Shown: positions 1 to 5,849, counted from the stretch's first letter. The stretch: 5,849 bases of DNA from Gammaproteobacteria bacterium (GCA_947378515.1 CANCKG010000052.1:1-5849), one strand, 5' to 3'. The notes: a model not told the origin generated them from the sequence alone. A program made the numbers and translations.

Positions 1-2086
1 TTAACAATTTCACCAACGCATCTTCACCGGCAGCATAGGCACTACTACTGACATTGATGATTTTATTACCCTTGCCTTTGCTTAAGATCGGTAAATCCGT
101 TAGCGAGAAAATCAAACAATGACCACTTTGAGTGATGGCGAGTAAGCGATCGGTATCTTTATTAGTTACCAACAACGGCGGCAATAATTTACCTTTATCC
201 GATAAATTAACCACTGCTTTTCCAGCTTTATTTTTACTGATTAAATCGCCACATTGGGTCACAAAGCCATAACCCGCATCAGAAGCCAATAACACCAACT
301 GCTCTTCTTGACTAAGGACGATATAAGGCATAAACGCCGCATTATCGGGCGGCGAAAATTTACCCGTTAATGGCTCACCCTGGCCACGCGCTGAGGGTAA
401 TTGATGGGCGGCGGTCGAATAACTGCGTCCCTTACTATCAAAAAAGATCGCCGCTTGGTTGCTACGGCCCAAGGCTAGACTTGCAAAACTGTCGCCGGCT
501 TTATAACTCAAGTTTTGGGCATCGACTTCATGACCTTTGGCGGATCTGACCCATCCCATGGTCGATAAAATCACCGTAACCGCTTCATTGGCGACAATAT
601 CTTCTTCTTTGAAAGCAATCGCTACTTTGCGCGTCACTAAGGGCGAGCGCCGTGCATCGCCAAACAATTCGGCATCATCCAGTAATTCTTGACGAACCAG
701 ATTTTTTAATAATTTGTCACTACCGAGTAATTTTTGAAGTCCATCGCGTTCTTGTTGCAATTCATCTTGTTCGGCACGAATTTTCATTTCTTCGAGTTTG
801 GCTAAATGACGCAATTTCATTTCTAAAATTGCTTCGGCTTGCAGGTCGGATAAACCAAAATGGGCAATTAACGCCGCTTTGGGGTTTTCTTCATAACGCA
901 CAATTCGAATCACTTCATCGAGATTTAAAAAGGCGATTAACAAGCCATCCAACAATAGCAAACGATGCAAGACTTTATCTAAACGATACTGCAAACGTTT
1001 CGTGACAGTTCCGACGCGATACACTAACCATTCAGTCAAAATCGTCAACAAAGCTTTAACTTGCGGCCGGCCATTTAAGCCAATCATATTGAGATTGACG
1101 CGAAAACTCTTTTCAAGGTCAGTAGTCGCGAATAAGTGAGTCATCAAGCCATCGGTATCGACCCGATTAGAACGGGGGATAATCACGATTCGAGTCGGAT
1201 TTTCATGATCTGATTCATCGCGTAAATCTTCGACCAAAGGCAATTTCTTAGCTTGCATCTGCTCGGCGATTTGTTCAATCACTTTAGCACCTGATACTTG
1301 ATACGGTAACGCGGTGATCACTACCGCACCATCTTCGATAATATACAGAGCCCGTTGCCGTAAGCTGCCATTGCCGGTACGATAAATTTCTCGGATATCG
1401 TGTTTCGACGTAATGATTTCAGCTAAAGTCGGAAAATCCGGCGCTGGTAAAATATCGGTGATTTGTTCTAACGTTAATTCTGGATTATCGAGTAACGCCA
1501 CACAGGCACTGACCACTTCCCGTACATTATGGGGTGGAATATCGGTTGCCATCCCCACGGCAATACCGGATGAACCATTTAGTAAAATATTCGGTAGACG
1601 CGCCGGCAATAATTTCGGTTCTTCCAACGTGCCATCGAAATTCGGTGCCCATTCGACCGTCCCTTGTTCCAATTCTCTCAGTAAAGCTTCGGCGTATTTG
1701 GATAAGCGTGATTCGGTATAGCGCATCGCCGCAAAGGATTTTGGATCATCGGGCGAACCAAAGTTACCTTGGCCATCCACTAAAGGATAACGATACGAAA
1801 AAGGTTGGGCCATTAACACCATCGCTTCATAGCAAGCACTGTCACCATGTGGATGGTATTTACCCAAGACGTCACCGACGGTACGCGCTGATTTTTTATG
1901 TTTGGCCGTGTTTTTTAAACCCAATTCCGACATAGCAAAGACAATCCGTCGCTGCACCGGTTTTAAGCCATCGGCGAGATGCGGTAAGGCACGATCTAAA
2001 ATCACATACATCGAATAATTCAGGTAAGCACTTTCAGCAAAGACATGAACCGCTTGTTGTTCGATATTTTGGCATTCAATTTTCAT
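1..2086 (-). CDS. parC: DNA topoisomerase IV subunit A (ParC), 3' end cut by window edge
   Basis: Topoisomerase IV, a ParC2ParE2 heterotetramer, decatenates daughter chromosomes and relaxes supercoils; ParC is the DNA-cleaving subunit. The reading frame runs unbroken from ATG at 2086 to the left edge (695 codons, against about 752 in E. coli ParC), so roughly 50-60 C-terminal residues lie outside. The N-terminal motif [16 protein letters not shown] is near residues 20-35. The winged-helix DNA-gate motif [13 protein letters not shown] is near 77-88, and the catalytic tyrosine lies in [10 protein letters not shown] (Tyr123). Ser83 and Glu87, equivalent to E. coli Ser80 and Glu84 where quinolone-resistance changes arise, carry the susceptible residues. 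A tower and a charged coiled coil ([20 protein letters not shown], about 425-445) follow. The C-terminal beta-pinwheel begins near 500 and includes [12 protein letters not shown] and [12 protein letters not shown]. The latter, with the short N-terminus, matches ParC better than GyrA. The ATG is preceded by AAGGA with 6-nt spacing. Both RBS and ATG lie inside a dispersed repeat. No convincing promoter was found in the 270-nt gap upstream, so read-through from rsmA is possible. Confidence 0.96.
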   Translation of the reverse strand, partial: MKIECQNIEQQAVHVFAESAYLNYSMYVILDRALPHLADGLKPVQRRIVFAMSELGLKNTAKHKKSARTVGDVLGKYHPHGDSACYEAMVLMAQPFSYRYPLVDGQGNFGSPDDPKSFAAMRYTESRLSKYAEALLRELEQGTVEWAPNFDGTLEEPKLLPARLPNILLNGSSGIAVGMATDIPPHNVREVVSACVALLDNPELTLEQITDILPAPDFPTLAEIITSKHDIREIYRTGNGSLRQRALYIIEDGAVVITALPYQVSGAKVIEQIAEQMQAKKLPLVEDLRDESDHENPTRIVIIPRSNRVDTDGLMTHLFATTDLEKSFRVNLNMIGLNGRPQVKALLTILTEWLVYRVGTVTKRLQYRLDKVLHRLLLLDGLLIAFLNLDEVIRIVRYEENPKAALIAHFGLSDLQAEAILEMKLRHLAKLEEMKIRAEQDELQQERDGLQKLLGSDKLLKNLVRQELLDDAELFGDARRSPLVTRKVAIAFKEEDIVANEAVTVILSTMGWVRSAKGHEVDAQNLSYKAGDSFASLALGRSNQAAIFFDSKGRSYSTAAHQLPSARGQGEPLTGKFSPPDNAAFMPYIVLSQEEQLVLLASDAGYGFVTQCGDLISKNKAGKAVVNLSDKGKLLPPLLVTNKDTDRLLAITQSGHCLIFSLTDLPILSKGKGNKIINVSSSAYAAGEDALVKLL

Positions 2087-2092
2087 CCAAAT

Positions 2093-2097
2093 TCCTT
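2093..2097 (-). promoter_or_regulatory. parC ribosome binding site, located inside the repeat
   Basis: AAGGA on the minus strand, 6 nt before the parC ATG at 2086. It fixes the chosen start. The same AAGGA-6 nt-ATG arrangement occurs in the second repeat copy at 5707-5720, where it leads only into a 19-codon frame. The site is therefore part of the repeated sequence rather than unique to parC. Confidence 0.75.
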
Positions 2098-2112
2098 AGC
2101 TGGTTTAAAACC

Positions 2113-2128
2113 CCGCCCTTCAGGGCGG
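2113..2128. repeat. GC-rich palindrome, parC-proximal end of repeat copy 1
   Basis: CCGCCC-TTCA-GGGCGG forms a perfect 6-bp stem with a 4-nt loop. Read on the minus strand it is followed by GGTTTT, so it loosely resembles a weak intrinsic terminator or attenuator 27 nt upstream of the parC ATG. The T run is only four bases, so termination is doubtful. Its identical copy is at 5736-5751. The position, 32 bases from the end of shared sequence, suits a subterminal transposase-recognition hairpin. Confidence 0.7.
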
Positions 2129-2213
2129 TAGGAGCACCGTACCTCGGCCTACGCCTAAGGTTTCACAAGGTGCGGACTTGTTCGATTTGCACACCTCTTC
2201 CAAGTCTAAAACA

Positions 2214-2233
2214 CTCCGGCCTAAAGGCCGGAG
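2214..2233. repeat. GC-rich palindrome, rsmA-proximal end of repeat copy 1
   Basis: CTCCGGCC-TAAA-GGCCGGAG forms a perfect 8-bp stem with a 4-nt loop, the most stable hairpin in the gap. On the minus strand it is followed by TGTTTT, giving slight terminator character for transcripts leaving rsmA. The second repeat copy enters the same palindrome and the window stops at the first base of its right arm (5849). Confidence 0.75.
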
Positions 2234-2267
2234 ACTTTCCTACTAACTGACATAAAATTTGTTTCTC

Positions 2268-2292
2268 AGACATTATTTGTAAAATAATGTCT
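2268..2292. repeat. 11-bp perfect inverted repeat between rsmA and parC
   Basis: AGACATTATTT, a GTA centre, then AAATAATGTCT: 11 bp without mismatch and a 3-nt loop. The stem is AT-rich and lacks a following T run on either strand, so it is not a classic intrinsic terminator. It could be an mRNA 3'-end stabiliser, a dimeric repressor site, or part of the neighbouring mobile element. It lies outside the portion of the repeat that can be compared with copy 2. Confidence 0.6.
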
Positions 2293-2321
2293 CTAGCATC
2301 TCTTGGCCAACGGCCTTGAAG

Positions 2322-2354
2322 ATGTTATCCCCAGACACCGCCTGGGGGTAACAT
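2322..2354 (-). terminator. Long hairpin directly after rsmA stop, possible transcript 3' end
   Basis: Two 13-nt arms (2322-2334 and 2342-2354) pair at 12 of 13 positions around a 7-nt loop. The hairpin begins one base past the rsmA TAG stop (2356-2358). The position is right for ending or stabilising the pgi-xth-rsmA transcript, but the minus strand continues CTTCAAGG with no U tract. A Rho-independent terminator is therefore not demonstrated; an mRNA-stabilising stem is equally plausible. Confidence 0.4.
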
Positions 2355-2355
2355 G

Positions 2356-3138
2356 CTAAGTTAATTCGGCAAGATGACAAAAATCCAATAAACTTAAGTT
2401 TTCTGGCCGTAATTTTGGGTCCAGTCCAAGACTAATGATTTGTTCGACCGTTACTAAGCCTTTCAAAGCATTAGGCAGTGTTTTTCGCCGCATGGTGAAA
2501 GCTAAACGCACGCATTCGGCTAATTTAACCGGATCGATCGGATAACGCGCATGCGCTTTTTTAGGAATCAAGCGACAAATGGCTGAGGTCACAGCAGGAG
2601 CTGGTTTAAAGGCGGTATTGGGCACTTCAAATAGTTTATAAATATCACAATAGTATTGGGCCATGATACTCAAACGGCCATAGGTTTTCGAATTAGGTGT
2701 CGCGCACAACCGATCGACCACTTCTTTTTGGAGCATGAAACACATATCGTGAATCACATCATCAAAGCTAAATAAGTGAAACAGCAGAGGAGATGAAATA
2801 TTGTACGGTAAATTGCCAACGATCCTTAAGGGTTTAGCAGCTATAGTGGCTAAACTTTTAAAATCAACGGTCAACACATCTTGATGGTGTATGTGCAATT
2901 GCGTATGCGTTTTTGTTTGTCCATGCCAAAATTTGACTAAATCATTATCGATTTCAATGATCGACAGTGCTGGCTGGGCGATGAGTAATTTATGGGTCAA
3001 TGCGCCAAAACCCGGGCCAATTTCGATGAGTGCATCTTGATTGGTCGGCTGTATGCAACTAATGATCCGATGGATGACCGTTTCATCGATCAAAAAATTT
3101 TGACCAAAGCGTTTTTTAGGGTGATGCTTGTCGCTCAT
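2356..3138 (-). CDS. rsmA: 16S rRNA (adenine1518-N6/adenine1519-N6)-dimethyltransferase RsmA (KsgA)
   Basis: RsmA uses S-adenosylmethionine to dimethylate two adjacent adenosines in the 3'-terminal helix 45 loop of 16S rRNA, a late check in 30S subunit assembly; loss gives kasugamycin resistance. The 260-residue product is close to the usual length (about 270). Visible motifs in order are KKRFGQNFLID (residues 8-18), SAM-binding motif I EIGPGFGALT (39-48), the acidic ribose-binding segment IEIDND (61-66), QDVL (86-89), the catalytic NLPYNISSPLLF (109-120), QKEVVDRL (137-144) and FKPAPAV (178-184). No key residue is missing. The ATG overlaps the xth stop as ATGA (3135-3138), implying translational coupling; GGAA lies 5 nt upstream. 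In enterobacteria ksgA sits with pdxA and apaGH, so grouping with xth and pgi differs from that. The gene ends at TAG beside a strong hairpin. Confidence 0.97.
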   Translation of the reverse strand: MSDKHHPKKRFGQNFLIDETVIHRIISCIQPTNQDALIEIGPGFGALTHKLLIAQPALSIIEIDNDLVKFWHGQTKTHTQLHIHHQDVLTVDFKSLATIAAKPLRIVGNLPYNISSPLLFHLFSFDDVIHDMCFMLQKEVVDRLCATPNSKTYGRLSIMAQYYCDIYKLFEVPNTAFKPAPAVTSAICRLIPKKAHARYPIDPVKLAECVRLAFTMRRKTLPNALKGLVTVEQIISLGLDPKLRPENLSLLDFCHLAELT

Positions 3139-3908
3139 GGGTATTCCAAAGTCAAAATAATCGGCGCATGATCCGATGGCTGAGCCAGCGCCCTGGGTGT
3201 TTTATCGATTTCACAATTGACACAATAAGGTACCAGCGTTTTACTGACTAAAATATGGTCAATTCGGTAACCCATATTTTTATCAAAGGCTTTCAACCGA
3301 TAATCCCACCACGAATACTGTTTAGCGTCTGTGTTAAATAACCGAAAACTGTCAACAAAACCCAAATCGATAAATTGCTGAAAGATCGCTTGTTCCTGTG
3401 GACTCTTCATGATGTCATCGCCAATATAATTGGCTGACGTATGATCCAGCGCCGTGGGTGCGATATTAAAATCACCGAGAATAATGATTTTTGAATACGT
3501 CTTTTGAGCTATGCTAATAAAATCCAGTAATCGCGTGAGCCAAGACAGTTTATAGCTAAATTTTTCAGAACCGACTGCTTGGCCATTAGGGACATAAATA
3601 TTTACAATCAAGATATCGTGATAAGCGACGGCTAAAAAGCGTTTTTGTTCCTGCTGCGCTATCGGCGTATCCTTAAAAACACTTGTTGTAGTTTGTAGAC
3701 TCAACGTTGCCACGCCATTGTAACTTTTTTGACCAAGCCACTGCGCTTGATAATCGATCGCTTGTATAGCGTCAAGCGGAAATTTATCATCTTCACATTT
3801 GGTTTCTTGTAACGCCACAAGATCAATGGCTTGGTCTTGTAACCACTGTTTTAAATGGTTTAAGCGCACCCGAATTGAATTCACATTCCAACTGGCGATT
3901 TTTAACAT
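3135..3908 (-). CDS. xth: Exodeoxyribonuclease III family AP endonuclease (Xth/ExoA)
   Basis: Enzymes of this family cut the DNA backbone 5' of abasic sites and remove 3'-blocking groups and nucleotides from duplex ends, a step of base-excision repair in the cytoplasm. The protein has 257 residues (E. coli XthA 268) and is one endonuclease/exonuclease/phosphatase fold domain. Landmarks are ASWNVNSIRVR with metal-site Asn8, LQETKCED with metal-binding Glu35, IYVPNG with Tyr105, LGDFNIAP with Asp146 and Asn148, RIDHIL with Asp217, and the terminal PSDHAPI with the catalytic Asp246-His247 pair. All expected active-site residues are present. The ATG lies inside the last codons of pgi (7-nt overlap, 3902-3908) and no clear Shine-Dalgarno precedes it, so translation probably depends on pgi. 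Whether AP endonuclease or 3'-exonuclease activity dominates cannot be read from sequence. Confidence 0.95.
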   Translation of the reverse strand: MLKIASWNVNSIRVRLNHLKQWLQDQAIDLVALQETKCEDDKFPLDAIQAIDYQAQWLGQKSYNGVATLSLQTTTSVFKDTPIAQQEQKRFLAVAYHDILIVNIYVPNGQAVGSEKFSYKLSWLTRLLDFISIAQKTYSKIIILGDFNIAPTALDHTSANYIGDDIMKSPQEQAIFQQFIDLGFVDSFRLFNTDAKQYSWWDYRLKAFDKNMGYRIDHILVSKTLVPYCVNCEIDKTPRALAQPSDHAPIILTLEYP

Positions 3909-5398
3909 AAGTCATTCAAATGATTAAGGATATTTTCTGTTATAGGATCTAGCGTGCTAGGTGCATCATTGATTGCCGCCAACATTGCAATACCCTGTCT
4001 TTTACCGGCTTCGACACCAAATTGATCAAAGGTATTAGTATTGGTAAGTAAACCACTACTAAACACTTTGTGTTCATAAAGAGCGATTAATTCGCCTAAA
4101 CTACGCGGATTTAAACTTTTTGACAAGAACAATGTTGAAGGTTTTCCGCCTTGCGTAGCTTGAGCTGCATTTTCACTGCTTTGACCTTCCCACAGTGCTT
4201 TCGCTTGCGCCAAGCATTGACTCAGCAATAATTGCTCAAAATCGGGGTATGCTGAGTTGCCTTGTAGAGCGATAAAATCGATAGGAGTCAAAACGGTGCC
4301 TTGATAAAACCATTGATGGAAAGAATGTTGTGAATTAGGCCCAACCCCACCCCAAACGGCTAAACCGGTTCGATAAGGTACCGTGTCTCCCATTATATCA
4401 ACCGATTTACCATTACTTTCCATTTCTACTTGTTGCAAATGCGGTACTAATAAGCGCAAACGATGACTGTAGGGAATGACCGCTCGTTGCTGAACATCTA
4501 AACAATTGCCATAAAAAAGATCTAAGATCGCTAATAGCACTGGAATATTGGTGTTTAGTGGCTGTTCTTTAAAATGCACATCCATCGCATGCGCACCAGC
4601 TAATAAAGCTTGATACTGTGCTTCGCCTAAACTTAAGCGCATTGCTAAACCAATAGCTGACCATAAAGAAAAACGACCACCGATCGAGTCTGGAACTGAA
4701 AAAATATATTCTTTGAGAAAGCCCATGCTTAAAGCTTTATCTTGATTATTGGTGATGGCAATAAAATGTTTAGTAGCCGAAGAAGCCAATTCAAGTTCAA
4801 ACCATGCTTTGATTTGTTGATAATTCCACAGAGTTTCTAAGGTCGAAAAACTTTTGGATGCGACAAAAACAAGCGTCGTCTTAGGGTTTAATTGTTTGAA
4901 AATAGCCGATAATTCATAAGGATCGGTACCGGTTAAATAATGAGTTTTTAACTTGGTGCTACAAAACTCTTTTAAGGCATCGGTAATAAGATTAGGCCCT
5001 AAATGAGATCCGCCAATACCAATTGTCAAAAGATCCGTTATTTCATTTTGTTCAGCATGAAAATGGTTTACAAAAATCTGTTGTCGGTTAAAGTCTATTG
5101 CCATAGCCGTGTGTTGTGAACAAGAAAATATTTGCTGGCTATCTCTGAGTAATACGTGATTAACCGGACGATTTTCAGTGAAATTCAAGATATTATCATC
5201 AAAAAGTTGATTTTTTTGCTGAATAAAATCATGGTGTTCAAGCCAAACTGTTAATTGCTTTAATTGCTTACGACTAAGATAGTGACGCGATAAATCCACC
5301 AACCAATGCGTGGTGGTTAAGGTGAATAATTCGTTATGGTTAAGATCAATCGTTAAATCGTGTAATTGTTTTTGAAAATGCTGCGCTGAAAAAGACAT
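3902..5398 (-). CDS. pgi: Glucose-6-phosphate isomerase
   Basis: Pgi interconverts glucose-6-phosphate and fructose-6-phosphate in the cytoplasm, linking glycolysis, gluconeogenesis and the pentose phosphate route. From the ATG at 5398 the protein has 498 residues, shorter than the 549 of E. coli but with both SIS sugar-phosphate-binding domains. Visible are the phosphate loop GIGGSHLGP (127-135), SKSFSTLET (181-189), the family signature DSIGGRFSLWSAIGL (237-251), MESNGKSVD with catalytic Glu327, GPNSQHSFHQ with ring-opening His358, and the C-terminal signature FDQFGVEAGK with Lys466. An in-frame GTG at 5410 would add four residues (MKSA). Neither start has a strong Shine-Dalgarno; ATG is preferred because it is the stronger codon and AAGTGA lies 8 nt upstream. 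It is the first gene of the operon, behind a promoter at 5449-5477. The catalytic set is complete, so a functional enzyme is expected; the shortfall against E. coli is mostly in the N-terminal third. Confidence 0.96.
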   Translation of the reverse strand: MSFSAQHFQKQLHDLTIDLNHNELFTLTTTHWLVDLSRHYLSRKQLKQLTVWLEHHDFIQQKNQLFDDNILNFTENRPVNHVLLRDSQQIFSCSQHTAMAIDFNRQQIFVNHFHAEQNEITDLLTIGIGGSHLGPNLITDALKEFCSTKLKTHYLTGTDPYELSAIFKQLNPKTTLVFVASKSFSTLETLWNYQQIKAWFELELASSATKHFIAITNNQDKALSMGFLKEYIFSVPDSIGGRFSLWSAIGLAMRLSLGEAQYQALLAGAHAMDVHFKEQPLNTNIPVLLAILDLFYGNCLDVQQRAVIPYSHRLRLLVPHLQQVEMESNGKSVDIMGDTVPYRTGLAVWGGVGPNSQHSFHQWFYQGTVLTPIDFIALQGNSAYPDFEQLLLSQCLAQAKALWEGQSSENAAQATQGGKPSTLFLSKSLNPRSLGELIALYEHKVFSSGLLTNTNTFDQFGVEAGKRQGIAMLAAINDAPSTLDPITENILNHLNDLC

Positions 5399-5448
5399 GG
5401 CTGATTTCACTTATTGAATATATAAAATAGATAGATTTTAAACTTATT

Positions 5449-5477
5449 ATTATAAGCTTGCGCATTAATTGGGTGAA
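5449..5477 (-). promoter_or_regulatory. Sigma70-type promoter for pgi-xth-rsmA
   Basis: On the minus strand a perfect TATAAT (5454 to 5449) lies 17 nt downstream of TTCACC (5477 to 5472, four of six matches to TTGACA). Transcription would start near 5442, giving a leader of about 44 nt to the pgi ATG. The surrounding DNA is very AT-rich, so chance -10 matches are common, but the spacing is ideal. The promoter lies between pgi and the DnaA boxes, so DnaA or IHF binding could affect it. Confidence 0.55.
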
Positions 5478-5496
5478 ACATTAATTAAATAAATAA

Positions 5497-5509
5497 AATC
5501 AATAACTTA
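5497..5509 (+). promoter_or_regulatory. Possible IHF binding site
   Basis: AATCAA-TAAC-TTA fits the consensus WATCAANNNNTTR at every defined position. It sits at the edge of the AT-rich tract, 16 nt from the first DnaA box. IHF bends DNA and assists opening at enterobacterial oriC. Such matches arise by chance in AT-rich DNA, so the position is the main support. Confidence 0.35.
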
Positions 5510-5524
5510 ACTTAATGGCAATCT

Positions 5525-5533
5525 TGTGGATAA
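5525..5533 (-). promoter_or_regulatory. DnaA box, perfect consensus
   Basis: TTATCCACA on the minus strand (TGTGGATAA on plus) is the high-affinity DnaA 9-mer. It borders the AT-rich tract, the place expected for the box that anchors DnaA next to the unwinding element. Two weaker boxes in the same orientation follow at 5536-5544 and 5548-5556. Confidence 0.7.
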
Positions 5534-5603
5534 GTGGTGAATAAGATTGTGTAAAATTAAGCCTAATCAAGCTTATTAAAAGATATTCGCGCGATGATAA
5601 CGG

Positions 5604-5612
5604 TTATCCACA
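5604..5612 (+). promoter_or_regulatory. DnaA box, perfect consensus
   Basis: TTATCCACA on the plus strand, opposite in orientation to the box at 5525-5533. It overlaps a short palindrome, GATAAC-G-GTTATC (5596-5608), so its 5' half is mirrored on the other strand. Confidence 0.7.
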
Positions 5613-5627
5613 GTCAATGCCACTTCA

Positions 5628-5636
5628 TTATCCACT
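5628..5636 (+). promoter_or_regulatory. DnaA box, one mismatch
   Basis: TTATCCACT on the plus strand differs from the consensus only at the last base. It has the same orientation as the box at 5604-5612, starting 24 nt further on (about two helical turns), so bound DnaA molecules could face the same side of the DNA. Confidence 0.6.
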
Positions 5637-5703
5637 GATGAGCCGATTACTAATGCTGGTGTCTTGCTGGTTGATTCATTAGCTGATTGACCGCGTTAAG
5701 CGA

Positions 5704-5849
5704 TTTCATCCAAATTCCTTAGCTGGTTTGAAACCCCGCCCTTCAGGGCGGTAGGAGCACCGTACCTCGGCCTACGCCTAAGGTTTCACAAGGTGCGGAC
5801 TTGTTCGATTTGCACACCTCTTCCAAGTCTAAAACACTCCGGCCTAAAG
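5704..5849 (-). repeat. Palindrome-bearing repeat copy 2, truncated by window end
   Basis: Matches 2081-2226 in the same orientation with one substitution (G5730 for A2107). It contains the CCGCCC/GGGCGG hairpin at 5736-5751 and the left arm of the CTCCGGCC palindrome from 5837. It also keeps the AAGGA and ATG that serve parC in copy 1, but here the ATG at 5709 opens only a 19-codon frame ending at 5650. It lies just beyond the DnaA-box region, separated by 5637-5703, where nothing recognisable was found. Confidence 0.85.

Larger units (their letters stand above)
2081..2233 (-). repeat. Palindrome-bearing repeat copy 1, possible IS200/IS605-type non-autonomous element (PATE/MITE)
   Basis: Positions 2081-2226 match 5704-5849 at 145 of 146 bases; the only difference is A2107 versus G5730. 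Identity ends abruptly at the left (2080 differs from 5703). The right limit cannot be set because copy 2 runs off the window, so 2233 is simply the end of the last palindrome. A GC-rich hairpin lies near each end (2113-2128 and 2214-2233), and two weaker stems lie between (2128-2132 with 2148-2152; ACAAG/CTTGT at 2165-2181). No transposase fits. The palindrome-near-each-end design, without terminal inverted repeats or a visible target duplication, resembles short derivatives of IS200/IS605 elements, whose TnpA recognises subterminal hairpins. Alternatives are a REP-like repeat or a structured RNA. Orientation is given as that of parC, arbitrarily. The repeat itself is certain; the family is inference. 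Confidence 0.85.
5411..5640. other. Candidate replication origin (oriC-like): AT-rich tract plus DnaA-box cluster
   Basis: No gene fits here. 5411-5520 is only about 19% GC, as in a DNA unwinding element. It is followed within 120 nt by three strong DnaA boxes: TTATCCACA at 5525-5533 (minus) and 5604-5612 (plus), and TTATCCACT at 5628-5636 (plus). Weaker sites are TTATTCACC at 5536-5544 (minus) and TTTTACACA at 5548-5556 (minus). A consensus IHF site lies at 5497-5509. AT-rich DNA on one side, clustered 9-mers on the other and an IHF site between match the general build of bacterial oriC. Points against are the absence of dnaA, dnaN, rpmH or mnmG in the window and few GATC sites. The alternative is a DnaA-regulated promoter region or a DnaA-titrating locus. 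Confidence 0.5.

Noticed and set aside
652..1005. Plus-strand open frame of 117 codons
   Set aside because: It lies antisense within parC, whose frame is unbroken and strongly conserved there; the translation shows no recognisable motif.
1830..1850. Quinolone-resistance substitutions in ParC
   Set aside because: The positions equivalent to E. coli Ser80 and Glu84 are Ser and Glu, the susceptible state.
1413..1935. Two overlapping plus-strand open frames of 102 and 133 codons
   Set aside because: Both are antisense to the conserved ParC DNA-gate region and overlap each other in different frames; they are by-products of parC codon use.
2113..2128. Intrinsic terminator ahead of parC
   Set aside because: The stem is good but the following T run is only four bases after GG, and the same hairpin occurs in copy 2, so it fits a transposition or repeat palindrome better.
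2104..2234. CRISPR array or C-terminal remnant of a TnpB gene in the structured gap
   Set aside because: The two hairpins differ in sequence and do not form a repeat-spacer series, and no frame gives a stretch resembling the TnpB zinc finger or RuvC motifs.
5650..5709. 19-codon minus-strand frame starting at the ATG of repeat copy 2, with AAGGA upstream
   Set aside because: It is very short, has no recognisable content, and its start signals are explained by the repeat.

Overview
The window carries four conserved housekeeping genes, all read leftward on the minus strand. From right to left they are pgi (glucose-6-phosphate isomerase), xth (exodeoxyribonuclease III family AP endonuclease), rsmA/ksgA (16S rRNA dimethyladenosine methyltransferase) and parC (topoisomerase IV subunit A, cut by the left edge). 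The proteins read as gammaproteobacterial. ParC in particular follows the enterobacterial/pseudomonad pattern closely through the DNA gate. The moderately AT-rich DNA and short intergenic style would fit a Legionellales/Coxiellaceae-like lineage, but that placement is an inference from general similarity only.

Layout, left to right. 1-2086 is parC, lacking roughly the last 50-60 codons. 2087-2355 is a structured non-coding gap. Its parC-proximal half is a palindrome-bearing repeat, and its rsmA-proximal half holds two more long hairpins. 2356-5398 is a tight pgi-xth-rsmA operon with 7-nt and 4-nt gene overlaps and one recognisable sigma70-type promoter ahead of pgi. 5411-5640 is an AT-rich tract (about 19% GC over 5411-5520) followed by a cluster of DnaA boxes: two perfect TTATCCACA, one TTATCCACT and two weaker sites, plus a consensus-matching IHF site. 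This looks like a replication origin or, less excitingly, a DnaA-controlled promoter region. 5704-5849 is a second copy of the repeat, 145 of 146 bases identical to 2081-2226, and the window stops inside its terminal palindrome.

Two things deserve attention. First, the putative oriC sits beside pgi rather than the usual dnaA/rpmH or mnmG neighbours, and every gene in the window points away from it, as leading-strand genes would. Second, the repeat resembles a non-autonomous IS200/IS605-type element (palindromes near both ends, no transposase), and its shared sequence runs right through the Shine-Dalgarno site and start codon of parC, so the element appears to supply parC with its translation start. 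The genes do not form one pathway: glycolysis/gluconeogenesis (pgi), base-excision repair (xth), ribosome maturation (rsmA) and chromosome decatenation (parC).
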